Of a stretch of 32,761 nt of DNA, positions 25,802-32,761 are shown piece by piece. The position numbers were made by a program, and so were the translations under genes. The notes under the pieces are model-generated. The model was not told where the DNA came from, searched no databases, and saw only the letters and a list, made by a program, of their open reading frames with translations. The stretch comes from Nitrosotalea sp. (GTDB taxonomy: Archaea; Halobacteriota; Syntropharchaeia; Alkanophagales; Methanospirareceae): contig DYFG01000002.1 in NCBI GenBank assembly GCA_020725315.1, positions 1 to 32,761 on the forward strand. The letters run 5' to 3'. Position 1 is the stretch's first letter; every line of letters starts with the position of its first letter.

Positions 25802-27091
25802 ATGAGTATGAGAATACAAATCCGAAGCATGCAGAAGAACGCCTTGGAGACTCCCCTCAGTCGTCTCTCTTCCTTTCTTCACAACTTCTCAGCCTTATTT
25901 AGGCAATCTCCTATCTCGCTCCTCTTTTGTTCGTTCACCGGTCTTTTGGCTGGAATTGTGCTGAGTTGGATGACCGATCTGCTGCAGCTCCTTCCCGGGC
26001 TCATCATACTCATTCCACCTGCAATTGACATGCGAGGTAATATTTACAGCGCGCTCGTCTCGAGATTAGGAACTTCAATGCACCTCGGTCTTTTCTCCCC
26101 GACTTTGAAAAAAGGGGGGATATTACACCAGAATGCGTATGCCTCTTTGCTATTGTCGCTCATCCTCTCTGTGATCCTCGGCTTCTTAGCTAAAATAGCT
26201 GCAAATGCGTTTGGAATGCACAGTATCTCTCTTCCCGCTTTCATTCTCATTTCGGTAATAGGCGGTTTGATCTCTGGAATCATTCTCCTCGGCATCGCTC
26301 TTCTCGTCTCTATCCTCGGATACCGTAGAAACTGGGATATTGATAACATCTCATCACCGATAATAACCTCTGCAGGAGACATGGTAACCATACCCTCTTT
26401 GTTCCTTGCCGGTATCTTATTATTAAACTTTAACCTTGATGGAAAGATCCTGGGGGGTTGGTTATCTCCATCCTCCTTATTTTTATTTTTATTTGTCTTT
26501 TTAGCTTTTTTATGCGCCATAAAAGGACTAAAATCAAACGAATGGGCTGTGAGGCGAATTATTGTAGAAAGCATTCCGATGTTCCTCATCAGTGGGCTTA
26601 TTGCCACTTTTGCAGGGTTAGCACTGAACATGAATTTGAGTAGTTTAATTGCGCTTCCCGCTATTTTAGTACTCATCCCACCCTTTTTGGGTGAAAGTAA
26701 CGCGTTAGGCGGTATATTAAGCGCTCGCCTCTCCTCCATGCTTCACCTTGGCACGGTGAATCCAAAGCGTCTTCCAGATAAGCTCGTCTCTGCGAATTTC
26801 GCCGTGATATATCTCCTTTCCATATTCTTCTCTCTCTTTGTTGGTTTAACATCATACGGTGCGAGTGCCTATCTTGGGATAGCCACCCCAAGTGTAGTAA
26901 AAATGCTCTCGATCGCCCTTTTAGGCGGTATTTTATGCACAACGTTTCTTAACTTCGCTTCTTATTACATCGCCATTTTATCCTTCAGATTTGGAATGGA
27001 CCCCGATAATGATACGATACCGCTCATAACCAGCTTAACAGACATAGTAGGCGTATTATCACTCCTTTTTGCGATGTTTATAATTCTGTGA
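25802..27091 (+). CDS. MgtE/SLC41-type divalent cation transporter with duplicated membrane domain
   Basis: About 429 residues and nine or ten hydrophobic segments. Two homologous halves are visible. The first has LIILIPPAIDMRGNIYSALV then RLGTSMHLG. The second has LVLIPPFLGESNALGGILS then ARLSSMLHLG. Each is followed by a long hydrophobic region and a D-N/T-I-x-x-P-I/L-I-T-S motif (DIDNISSPIITSAGD and DPDNDTIPLITSLTD) with the acidic residues that line the Mg path in MgtE. The soluble N and CBS domains of bacterial MgtE are absent, as in SLC41-like archaeal proteins. The frame opens earlier (GTG 25754), but ATG 25802 is the first good methionine. ATG 25808 is an alternative. Confidence 0.82.
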   Translation: MSMRIQIRSMQKNALETPLSRLSSFLHNFSALFRQSPISLLFCSFTGLLAGIVLSWMTDLLQLLPGLIILIPPAIDMRGNIYSALVSRLGTSMHLGLFSPTLKKGGILHQNAYASLLLSLILSVILGFLAKIAANAFGMHSISLPAFILISVIGGLISGIILLGIALLVSILGYRRNWDIDNISSPIITSAGDMVTIPSLFLAGILLLNFNLDGKILGGWLSPSSLFLFLFVFLAFLCAIKGLKSNEWAVRRIIVESIPMFLISGLIATFAGLALNMNLSSLIALPAILVLIPPFLGESNALGGILSARLSSMLHLGTVNPKRLPDKLVSANFAVIYLLSIFFSLFVGLTSYGASAYLGIATPSVVKMLSIALLGGILCTTFLNFASYYIAILSFRFGMDPDNDTIPLITSLTDIVGVLSLLFAMFIIL

Positions 27092-27201
27092 TGTCCATGT
27101 TCGTTCTTTCAATCTTTGAGCTGAATTTATCAGGTCGGTGCCTATGACGACACCCATTTTGATGCAACTTTGCTTCTCGTACGAAACTTTCAACGCCTCG
27201 C

Positions 27202-27232
27202 TCGTTTAAAATAAACGAAATGTTTTTCTTTT
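27202..27232 (+). terminator. Hairpin plus T-run after the MgtE-type gene
   Basis: TCGTTTA-AAA-TAAACGA is a perfect 7-bp stem with a 3-base loop. It is followed within a few bases by a T-rich run (TGTTTTTCTTTT), which suits termination before radB. The remaining 27092-27269 holds no gene. Just before radB a second A/T hairpin (CTTTTTTGTAAAAAG) lies in what must be the radB leader or promoter. Confidence 0.45.
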
Positions 27233-27269
27233 AGCACAGGTTTTCTTTTTTGTAAAAAGAAAAAGTGTA

Positions 27270-28037
27270 ATGCAACTTCCTACGAAATACAGCACGGGGT
27301 GTAAGAGCATAGATGAGCTGTTAGGTGGGGGGTTCGAGTCAGGTACGGTGACCCAGCTCTATGGAGAGGCAGGCAGTGGAAAGACCAATATCTGCCTCCA
27401 GGTAGCGGTAGACTGTGCGAGAAACGGGAAGAGTGTAATTTTTATAGACACCGAGGGGTTTTCTCCGGAACGGTTCTTACAGATAGCCAGTTCTGAGCCC
27501 TTACTGAGCCTTTCAGGCTTGCGGGCTCGCGGGGCGGAGCCCCAGAGTGGGAGTGAAGAGGTGGAAAGCATAGCACGGAGAATTATGATCTACGAGCCTC
27601 AGAGTTTCGAGCAGCAAATGTCCTGTATAAAGGAGATAGATGCGGTAATAAAGGATAAGGAGGGTAAAAACAAGGTTTCACTCGTAATCCTCGACTCAGC
27701 CACGCTTTTCTACCGCTTAGAGCTGGACGATGAAAGAAGTATGTATTTGAGGAGAGCGTTGGCAAACCAAATAATGCATCTCCTGGAAGTTGCGCGCAGG
27801 CATGACCTTGCTGTCCTTATAACCAATCAAGTATATACTGATATAGAGAATGGTAAATTACGACCTCCTGGTGGATCTGCTCTCGAGCATCTCTCAAAAG
27901 TAATTGTGCAGCTCGAGAAAGTGGCAGGAGGGCGTGGCAAAAGAAGAGCTATTTTAAGGAAGCACCGGTCTATGCCTGAAGATACGGCATGCGAGTTTTT
28001 TATCACGAGTAAAGGTGTTGAGGATAGCCCGAGATGA
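27270..28037 (+). CDS. radB: DNA repair and recombination protein RadB, with an inserted segment
   Basis: A 255-residue RecA/RadA-family paralogue found in euryarchaea, thought to regulate RadA-mediated recombination. Family features: STGCKSIDELLGGGFESGTV, Walker A GEAGSGKTN (32-40), FIDTEGFSPERFLQIA, Walker B SLVILDSAT (about residue 140) and the late core ITNQVYTDI followed by PPGGSALEH. Residues about 76-96 (LLSLSGLRARGAEPQSGSEE) sit where RadB normally has a short helix-turn. They are encoded by a GC-rich double hairpin (27507-27543) also present in lysA. The insertion is in frame and leaves the motifs intact, so the protein is probably active. No clear ribosome site precedes ATG 27270. 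Confidence 0.93.
   Translation: MQLPTKYSTGCKSIDELLGGGFESGTVTQLYGEAGSGKTNICLQVAVDCARNGKSVIFIDTEGFSPERFLQIASSEPLLSLSGLRARGAEPQSGSEEVESIARRIMIYEPQSFEQQMSCIKEIDAVIKDKEGKNKVSLVILDSATLFYRLELDDERSMYLRRALANQIMHLLEVARRHDLAVLITNQVYTDIENGKLRPPGGSALEHLSKVIVQLEKVAGGRGKRRAILRKHRSMPEDTACEFFITSKGVEDSPR
27499..27550 (+). repeat. GC-rich hairpin element inserted in radB
   Basis: Two hairpins follow each other: AGCCT-TTC-AGGCT (27507-27519), then after TGCGGGCTCGC the hairpin GGGGC-GGA-GCCCC (27531-27543). An outer pairing GGGCTC/GAGCCC (27523-27528 with 27537-27542) is also possible. Order, spacer (AGGCTTGCGGG) and GGA loop match the element in lysA read on that gene's coding strand. Confidence 0.75.
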
Positions 28038-28082
28038 GTCATAAATAAAAGTTATAATACAATTAATGTAGTTTAGGAAGAT

Positions 28083-28096
28083 AGAGTATATAAATC
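28083..28096 (+). promoter_or_regulatory. TATA box of the marker protein 5-15 operon
   Basis: AGAGTATATAAATC is a clear archaeal TATA element, about 50 bases before ATG 28140. A start site near 28115 would leave a 25-base leader containing GAAAGGCTGAT as ribosome binding region. Confidence 0.55.
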
Positions 28097-28139
28097 AACG
28101 TCAGAGATAGAGAAGAAAGAATGAAAAGGCTGATAGAAG

Positions 28140-28589
28140 ATGAAAGTGTTGGTGTATCCGCCAAATAGTTTGATATTGGCGGATTTGGTGGAACGGGGCG
28201 GACATGAACCGGTCGTTTTGATGAAGGAAGTCGGTGAACACGTGAGAGATGCGGAGATAGACGCACCACCACTGAATATTACGGAAGAGGACTTGAAGAG
28301 GGCACTGAGGTATGTCTCGGTGGAAGAACCTGCGGGACTCAAAGGGAGAATAGGACTGCTTGCACCGTTGTTGGAGAAAGCAGAAGCTGCAATAATATTG
28401 ACTGACGCACCCCCCACCTTTGGTTGTATGGGCTGTGCCGTCGCCGACGAATTCTTCAAGTTTTTGATAAGGAAGCGTGGAATATCGAGATTAGAAGTGA
28501 GGTATGAGGGTGGAGATCGGATGGAGGAGATGGTATCCGCGGTAATGAAATTTTTAGCGCTGTTATCAGAGGGACAGAAAGAAGCGTAA
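28140..28589 (+). CDS. Methanogenesis marker protein 5
   Basis: A 149-residue protein that matches what I recall of methanogenesis marker protein 5. It begins MKVLVYPPNSLILADLVERG, a near-signature of that family, and has a Cys pair in TFGCMGCAVADEF (about residues 97-109) that could bind metal. The family is found in organisms with methyl-coenzyme M reductase; marker 5 often lies beside markers 15, 17, 6 and 3, part of the poorly defined MCR maturation/activation set. Here marker 15 follows after 10 bases in the same operon. Exact biochemical role unknown. Confidence 0.82.
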   Translation: MKVLVYPPNSLILADLVERGGHEPVVLMKEVGEHVRDAEIDAPPLNITEEDLKRALRYVSVEEPAGLKGRIGLLAPLLEKAEAAIILTDAPPTFGCMGCAVADEFFKFLIRKRGISRLEVRYEGGDRMEEMVSAVMKFLALLSEGQKEA

Positions 28590-28599
28590 ATAAGATAAA

Positions 28600-29829
28600 A
28601 TGACGCCCGTGAGAGTTGCGCAGATATCGTGCGGGACTGAATACTGTGGTATTCAATGGTTATTGGACGATATAGCAGAGCGATTAGGTATTGAACTGGT
28701 TTATCCGGAGATGGAGTTAGCGAGGGTGGAATTGGCATGCAATGAGATTGGATTCAAGGCAGAAAGCCCCAGCTTGAATTTGATGATGGCACGAGCGGTA
28801 TCTCTGCTGAATGACCCAACGATAAAAGGCGCTATACTGCTCACCTGCTTCAAGTGTGCGGAAGGAACGATTGTAAAAGACATGGTAAGGATGTTTCTCC
28901 ATGAGCGGACAGATATACCCATCATCGTCTATTCAAATGTGGAAAAGCAGAAGGAAATAGAGCTCTATTCGCGCTTTGAAGCACTGAAGACGTTAATAAC
29001 ACGGAAGGCGCTCTTGATGCGCGAGAAGCAGGAAGGCGTGACGATCGGTATTGATTCCGGCTCCTCTATGACGAAAGTAGTGGTGATGAAGGACAACGAG
29101 ATAATAGGGCAAGAATGGTTGCCCACTACAGACCCGATACGAAGTGCAGACGACGTGACGGAGAAAGTGATGAAAGACGCGGGGATTTCAGAAAAGGAGG
29201 TGGACGCGATCGGTGTGACGGGACATGGCAGAGAACTGGTAAGTGAACATGTCAAAGCGGATCTCAATTTAGAGGAAGTGAGTGTGGTCTCAAAAGGAGC
29301 GGCTCTTCTTGCCGGGCGACATAAAGGCGAGGCAACCGTGATAGACATCGGCGGGATGAACAACAAGCTGATTCTCATGCGCGATGGGATAGCGACGAGT
29401 TTCAGTTTGGGCGGTATTTGTGGTGGCTCTTCGGGGCGGTTCCTCGAAGTGGCATCGCACCGATTGGATGTTGACATCTCGGGGTTGGGGCAGCTGGCGA
29501 TGAAGTCAAAGGCAAAGAAGAAGGCGAAATTTGACTTGCAGAGCTATTGCATGGTATTCGGGATCCAGAGTCTCGTCGTTGCTCTTTCCGCTGGAGTGAA
29601 GCGTGAAGATGTCGCGGCTGCTGCGTGTCGTTCTGTTGCTGAACAGGTCTATGAGACGATGATCCATGAGATGGAGGTACGACCTCCGGTCATCTTTGTG
29701 GGAGGTGTATCATTAATAGAAGGCGTGAAGCGCGAATTCGAGGATATGCTTGGTGTTGAGATCATCGTGCCACCGTATTCACAGTATGCGGGCGCGGTGG
29801 GTATGGCTACGCTGGTGTCAGGCGTTTGA
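28600..29829 (+). CDS. Methanogenesis marker protein 15, BcrA/BadF-type ATPase
   Basis: A 409-residue protein. Residues 1-140 form an extra domain with cysteines (ISCGTEYCGIQW, LLTCFKCAEG). The rest is an ASKHA-fold ATPase of the BcrAD/BadFG/HgdC type: phosphate loop GIDSGSSMTKVVVM (about 148-161), VIDIGGMNNKLI, the Fe-S loop region GGICGGSSGRFLEVASHRL, and FVGGVSLIEGVKREFEDMLG. Relatives activate radical or low-potential Fe-S/corrinoid enzymes by ATP-driven electron transfer. Marker 15 is inferred to serve methyl-CoM reductase in methanogens and ANME archaea. It is co-transcribed with marker 5 (10-base gap) and convergent with lysA. Confidence 0.87.
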   Translation: MTPVRVAQISCGTEYCGIQWLLDDIAERLGIELVYPEMELARVELACNEIGFKAESPSLNLMMARAVSLLNDPTIKGAILLTCFKCAEGTIVKDMVRMFLHERTDIPIIVYSNVEKQKEIELYSRFEALKTLITRKALLMREKQEGVTIGIDSGSSMTKVVVMKDNEIIGQEWLPTTDPIRSADDVTEKVMKDAGISEKEVDAIGVTGHGRELVSEHVKADLNLEEVSVVSKGAALLAGRHKGEATVIDIGGMNNKLILMRDGIATSFSLGGICGGSSGRFLEVASHRLDVDISGLGQLAMKSKAKKKAKFDLQSYCMVFGIQSLVVALSAGVKREDVAAAACRSVAEQVYETMIHEMEVRPPVIFVGGVSLIEGVKREFEDMLGVEIIVPPYSQYAGAVGMATLVSGV

Positions 29830-29854
29830 AAGTTTGTTGCGTTGGATAGTATAT

Positions 29855-31219
29855 CTACAACTTCAACCGCTCCGGAATCACCTGATTTCGTATCAAATCC
29901 TCGACACTTTCTTCTGACCTTATCAAGTCCACCGAACCGTCGCAGACTAATACCTCCGCACATCTCGGTCTCCCGTTGTATTGCGAACCCATCGAGAAAC
30001 CGTACGCACCGACATCTAATATCGCAACGAGATCTCCTCTCTTCACCTCTGGCAGCATTCTATCCCGTGCGATTATATCACCTGATTCACAGATCGGTCC
30101 CACAACGGTATATAACTCAGAAGCGGGCTCGTTAAGCTTGTTCGCTACCACGACCTCATGATACGCGTCATACATCACGGGTCTTATCAGCAGGTTAAAT
30201 CCCGCATCGATTGCCACAAAATTTCTAGAAGCTGTGGGGCTCTGCCCCGTCACGGGCTCCGCCCGTGCCCCCGCATCATGGGCTCCGCCCATGTCCCCGC
30301 AAGCCCTGTAAGGGCTTAGCTTAACTGCATTTACCTTACTCACCAGAATTGAAGCCGGGCCAACGAGCGACCTGCCAGGCTCCAGGATCAACTTCGGAGT
30401 TATGCCCAGCGAGTTCAGCTTTGCTTCAAAAACGGGTAGTATCGCTCCGGCAAGGTCTTTTGGGGTTGGAGCTCTCTCCTTCTCTTTCTGGTAGGATATG
30501 CCAAGCCCTCCACCAAGATCCACAAACTCGAGTTCTATACCTCGTCCATGTAATCCTTCGACGAGATTCATCATCTTCTCGGTCGCTTCTCTATAAACGC
30601 TAACGTCCAGTATCTGAGAACCGATATGACAATGTATGCCTTTAATAGCAATGTTCGGCAGCTTTGCTGCTTCCTCATAAGTGGATAGTATCTCATAATA
30701 AGGAATACCGAATTTTGATTCACGGAGACCGGTGGCGATCTTTGGATTTACCTGTGGCGATACGTCTGGGTTCACTCGTATGGCGATTTCCGCTTCTTTG
30801 CCCATCTCACCTGCTACTGCTGATAAGGTTTCCAATTCGTCCAGCGAATCCACAGATACCCTTACCTGCGATTCGACCGCTGTTCTTAGCTCCTCTTCAC
30901 TCTTTGAATTCCCGTTGAACAAGATCTTCTCCAGGGGTATGCCTGCTAACTTCACCAGATGGAGTTCGCCTCCCGAAAACACATCAGCACCCGCACCTTC
31001 ACTTGCTAAAATTCGTAGTATCGCAAGATTACCATTCGCTTTGACTGCAAAATAGATATCATTCTCCACCGCTTTAAATGCGGTTTTGTACTTCCTGAAA
31101 TTGGCTCTTATTATACTCTCATCGGTGATGTACAGCGGTGTTCCGTACCGCTCTGCCAATTCTACGACATCCACACCACCGAAGACCAAATGGGCGCTTT
31201 GTTCTTCTCCTTGTGACAT
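29855..31219 (-). CDS. lysA: Diaminopimelate decarboxylase with an inserted segment
   Basis: A 454-residue PLP enzyme making lysine from meso-diaminopimelate. Signatures: PLP lysine in YFAVKANGN (K60), GIHCHIGSQI (194-203), DLGGGLGISY (234-243), EPGRSLVGPAS (280-290), AIDAGFNLLIRP (336-347) and the active-site cysteine loop GPICESGDIIARDR (374-387). The usual length is about 420. The extra residues (about 301-331, LSPYRACGDMGGAHDAGA then RAEPVTGQSPTAS) fall between two strands of the C-terminal barrel and are encoded by a four-hairpin GC-rich element. All catalytic motifs are intact, so activity is likely. A strong AAAGGAGTG precedes ATG 31219. Convergent with marker protein 15 (25-base gap). 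Confidence 0.94.
   Translation of the reverse strand: MSQGEEQSAHLVFGGVDVVELAERYGTPLYITDESIIRANFRKYKTAFKAVENDIYFAVKANGNLAILRILASEGAGADVFSGGELHLVKLAGIPLEKILFNGNSKSEEELRTAVESQVRVSVDSLDELETLSAVAGEMGKEAEIAIRVNPDVSPQVNPKIATGLRESKFGIPYYEILSTYEEAAKLPNIAIKGIHCHIGSQILDVSVYREATEKMMNLVEGLHGRGIELEFVDLGGGLGISYQKEKERAPTPKDLAGAILPVFEAKLNSLGITPKLILEPGRSLVGPASILVSKVNAVKLSPYRACGDMGGAHDAGARAEPVTGQSPTASRNFVAIDAGFNLLIRPVMYDAYHEVVVANKLNEPASELYTVVGPICESGDIIARDRMLPEVKRGDLVAILDVGAYGFSMGSQYNGRPRCAEVLVCDGSVDLIRSEESVEDLIRNQVIPERLKL
30236..30317 (-). repeat. Four-hairpin GC-rich element inserted in lysA
   Basis: On the plus strand four short hairpins follow in tandem: GGGGC-TCT-GCCCC (30236-30248), CACGGGC-TCC-GCCCGTG (30251-30267), CATGGGC-TCC-GCCCATG (30277-30293) and AAGCCCT-GTA-AGGGCTT (30301-30317). 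All have 5-7 bp stems and 3-base loops, separated by C-rich spacers. The stems differ in sequence but keep perfect pairing. The element is translated as about 31 extra residues. Confidence 0.85.
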
Positions 31220-31314
31220 GCGTTCACTCCTTTACAAATAAGTCCTTAATACATCCTTCCGTAAATAGTTTCTCTTTAATCATAATCAGAAGTAAAAAGA
31301 GAAATGAGCAAAAA

Positions 31315-31455
31315 ATGGATGATGAGATCGAAAAACGTGCGAGAAAAATTGGAGCACACGTAGAATTCCGGGGTAAGGTATCAGATAACGAACTAAAAGA
31401 CGGGCTAAGAAAAGCACGAGTACTTGATAAAATTGAAATTCTCTATAACAGGTGA
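31315..31455 (+). pseudogene. C-terminal scrap of a GT4-like glycosyltransferase (possible small ORF)
   Basis: A 46-residue frame begins MDDEIEKRARKIGAHVEF, continues RGKVSDNELKDGLRKARVL and ends EILYNR. The V-E-F-x-G-x-V-S-D-x-E-L-x-x-x-x-x-x-A-x-V pattern is the nucleotide-sugar-binding turn in the C-terminal domain of family 4 glycosyltransferases. The glycine- and E-rich remainder and the whole N-terminal domain are absent. Its last bases (GGTGAG) act as ribosome site for the following GT2 gene, 6 bases on. It may be a translated leader now. The frame remains open upstream to 31138, but only as antisense of lysA. Confidence 0.4.
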
Positions 31456-31461
31456 GAACCA

Positions 31462-32436
31462 ATGAAAAGAATTGCGGTAATTGTATCAGTCTCAGAATCA
31501 GAAGACTCGCAAGTGGTTTTAAATTCAGCACAAAAAATTATGACCTTAGACTATGAGAACCTTAGTGCAAAAATAGTGTATGTCATTGATGTTACTACAG
31601 AAAAGGATGAACGAATTACCTTACTTAAAAAGGATGGTTTAGAAGTCTTTTCACGGCAGAGGAGAGGAGAGAAGGCCGGAGCACTCAATGATGCTCTTCG
31701 ATGTCTTGCCGATTTCAAGCCCGATTACGTGGCACTATTCGATGTTGATTCCAGGCCAGAACGAAATTTTATTAACGAGTGTGTACATGCTCTTGAAAAG
31801 GACTCAATGGGATACATAGCCTCCTCTCCCCGTTATATATCAAATCCCGTGAATCTTGTTTCGAGAACTATTCAGGTTGAATATTACCTATTGAACTTCT
31901 TGCTCAAAGGATCTGCGTTCAAACAATTTAATGGCTTGATTGGTCTCCTTAGGGCTGATCTTCTTTACAGGTATAAACTAAATGAAGACGCAATCACTGA
32001 AGATGCAGATTACGCGACGAGAATGCATGCTAAAGGTTATAAAGCAATTCTTGTTAGTAGCACAACAATCTATGAACAATCTCCGATCAGCTGGATGGAT
32101 TTGCTGAACCAGAGAAAGAGGTGGTATTATGGTGGCTTGCAGCTCTGGAGATACTGGGATGAGGTTAAGAGCAGTAAGAACAAAAAATTTATCCGTTCAT
32201 GGGTGATGGCACTGACTATAACGTACGGTCTAATACTCCTTCTTCCGCTCGTTATATTTGCTCCTTTCATACTCCTCTATTACTCAAGCAAAGCATCGCC
32301 AAAGACATCGCTCGCAGTTCCCACAGGATTTGTCTTATACCTACTCATTCTTCAGTATTCTGCACTCATCGCTATCTTCAATTTTGCAAGGAGGAGAGGC
32401 ATTGAGTGGCAAGCAATGAAAAGAGTCGCGGACTGA
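31462..32436 (+). CDS. Family 2 glycosyltransferase, membrane-anchored
   Basis: A 324-residue processive-type GT2. It has an N-terminal Rossmann-like start (KRIAVIVSVSESEDSQVV), the GALNDAL segment after EKAG, the metal-binding DVDSR (DxD-type) near residue 94, TEDADYATRMHAKGYK (catalytic-base region, T/E-D) and QRKRWYYGG (QxxRW) near residue 217. Two or three hydrophobic helices follow (about 240-270 and 285-310). Such enzymes add sugars to a lipid or growing polysaccharide at the cytoplasmic membrane. The C-terminus is short compared with cellulose synthase-like enzymes, and an overlapping frame downstream encodes a further hydrophobic helix. GGTGAG lies 6 bases before ATG 31462. Confidence 0.88.
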   Translation: MKRIAVIVSVSESEDSQVVLNSAQKIMTLDYENLSAKIVYVIDVTTEKDERITLLKKDGLEVFSRQRRGEKAGALNDALRCLADFKPDYVALFDVDSRPERNFINECVHALEKDSMGYIASSPRYISNPVNLVSRTIQVEYYLLNFLLKGSAFKQFNGLIGLLRADLLYRYKLNEDAITEDADYATRMHAKGYKAILVSSTTIYEQSPISWMDLLNQRKRWYYGGLQLWRYWDEVKSSKNKKFIRSWVMALTITYGLILLLPLVIFAPFILLYYSSKASPKTSLAVPTGFVLYLLILQYSALIAIFNFARRRGIEWQAMKRVAD

Positions 32437-32606
32437 AGATATTTGCGGGAATATTGATAAGCATTGCATCACTACACGTCATCTTCAAGCTCACCGAGAT
32501 TAGAAAGGCGTTTCCGATTAATATGAGGATAGGGAGGGGAATCTCCCTTGACCTCCTTCATTTGGATTCCACTTATTTTATCTGTTTCCCTCCATATGGC
32601 GTTTAA
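32406..32606 (+). CDS. Small membrane ORF overlapping the GT2 3' end
   Basis: GTG 32406 directly follows an in-frame TGA and has GGAGGAGAGG about 10 bases upstream. The 66-residue product has one hydrophobic helix (KIFAGILISIASLHVIFKL). It overlaps the GT2 gene by 31 bases in the -1 frame. It could be an independent coupled gene, or the real C-terminal helix of the glycosyltransferase displaced by a frameshift. The last 25 residues look less protein-like, so the gene may be cut short. Confidence 0.4.
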   Translation: MASNEKSRGLKIFAGILISIASLHVIFKLTEIRKAFPINMRIGRGISLDLLHLDSTYFICFPPYGV

Positions 32607-32761
32607 TCTACTAAAACCTTATCGAATTTCCATTGAATGTTTGTTATTACTTTTCTAAATTCTTTAATATTTTCACTACTGTACTCCCTTATTTTAGTTT
32701 TTCGCTATTTAAATTTTAGTCAGACCCTCCGTATTTGGGAACTGTATAAGTCACCTTATCT
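32603..32761 (-). other. AT-rich window end with a possible 3' gene end
   Basis: On the minus strand a frame ending TAA at 32603-32605 gives about 33 plausible residues (REYSSENIKEFRKVITNIQW then KFDKVLVD), but an in-frame TAG near 32705 stops it upstream. It could be the tail of a broken gene that enters from beyond the window. Nothing else is seen here. Confidence 0.25.

Noticed and set aside
25639..25902. Plus-strand 87-residue frame before the MgtE-type gene
   Set aside because: It overlaps the transporter by 100 bases, its second half is just the shifted transporter sequence, and no family is recognisable.
27105..27125. CTTTCAATCTTTGAG, reminiscent of the end of archaeal CRISPR repeats
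   Set aside because: It occurs once only; no spaced copies are seen around it or elsewhere in the window, so there is no array.
27320..27345. GGTTCGAGTC, which resembles a tRNA T-arm
   Set aside because: It lies in radB and encodes conserved residues; no acceptor or anticodon stem can be built. No tRNA or rRNA gene was seen in the window.
31138..31314. N-terminal extension of the 46-residue GT4-like frame
   Set aside because: It is antisense to the start of lysA and has no sensible protein character.

Overview
The window is archaeal, from a lineage that carries the methanogenesis/anaerobic methane-oxidation machinery. The signs are an O-phosphoseryl-tRNA synthetase (sepS), methanogenesis marker proteins 5 and 15, RadB, an archaeal UMP kinase, ribosomal protein L32e and archaeal TATA promoters. 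A methanogen or ANME-type euryarchaeon fits best. ANME-1 (Methanophagales) is my guess from the gene mix and cannot be proven from this window.

Layout. (1) 1-2.9 kb is an AT-rich minus-strand operon: class I FBPase, class II-type aldolase, an unknown protein and the start of a fourth gene. It abuts, head to head, a 5'-truncated copy of the archaeal bifunctional FBP aldolase/phosphatase (2.95-3.7 kb), as if one FBP-forming system had replaced the other. (2) 3.8-9.1 kb is housekeeping: pyrH, a hicB remnant, a lone rpl32e coupled to a small membrane protein, an unknown membrane protein, serA and eno. (3) 9.2-9.9 kb is a debris zone: a frameshifted zinc-ribbon gene, a hairpin-rich element, and a cysteine-rich micro-ORF with a strong ribosome binding site. 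(4) 9.9-16.6 kb is DNA repair: a SNF2 helicase, its SWIM partner and a Rad50 gene broken by two single-base frameshifts. (5) 16.6-19.1 kb holds a DUF368 membrane protein and sepS. (6) 19.2-24.6 kb is an AT-rich two-gene cassette: a small three-helix membrane protein and a 1648-residue protein with two P-loop-like NTPase regions and a TPR tail. It looks like a STAND-type sensor, perhaps an undescribed defence system. (7) 24.7-28.0 kb has a protease-like remnant, rimI, chorismate mutase, an MgtE/SLC41 transporter and radB. (8) 28.1-31.2 kb has marker proteins 5 and 15 and lysA. (9) 31.3 kb to the end has glycosyltransferase genes and fragments.

The two strongest unexpected signals are these. 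First, a shared GC-rich hairpin element is inserted in frame inside both radB and lysA, and is read in different frames in the two genes. Second, the native FBP aldolase/phosphatase gene is decapitated exactly where a replacement FBPase/aldolase operon begins. The STAND-TPR/membrane-protein pair is the best candidate for a new system. Gene remnants recur at cassette borders (hicB, zinc ribbon, DUF3795-like start, aspartyl-protease-like, GT4 tail), which suggests repeated insertion and deletion between housekeeping genes.
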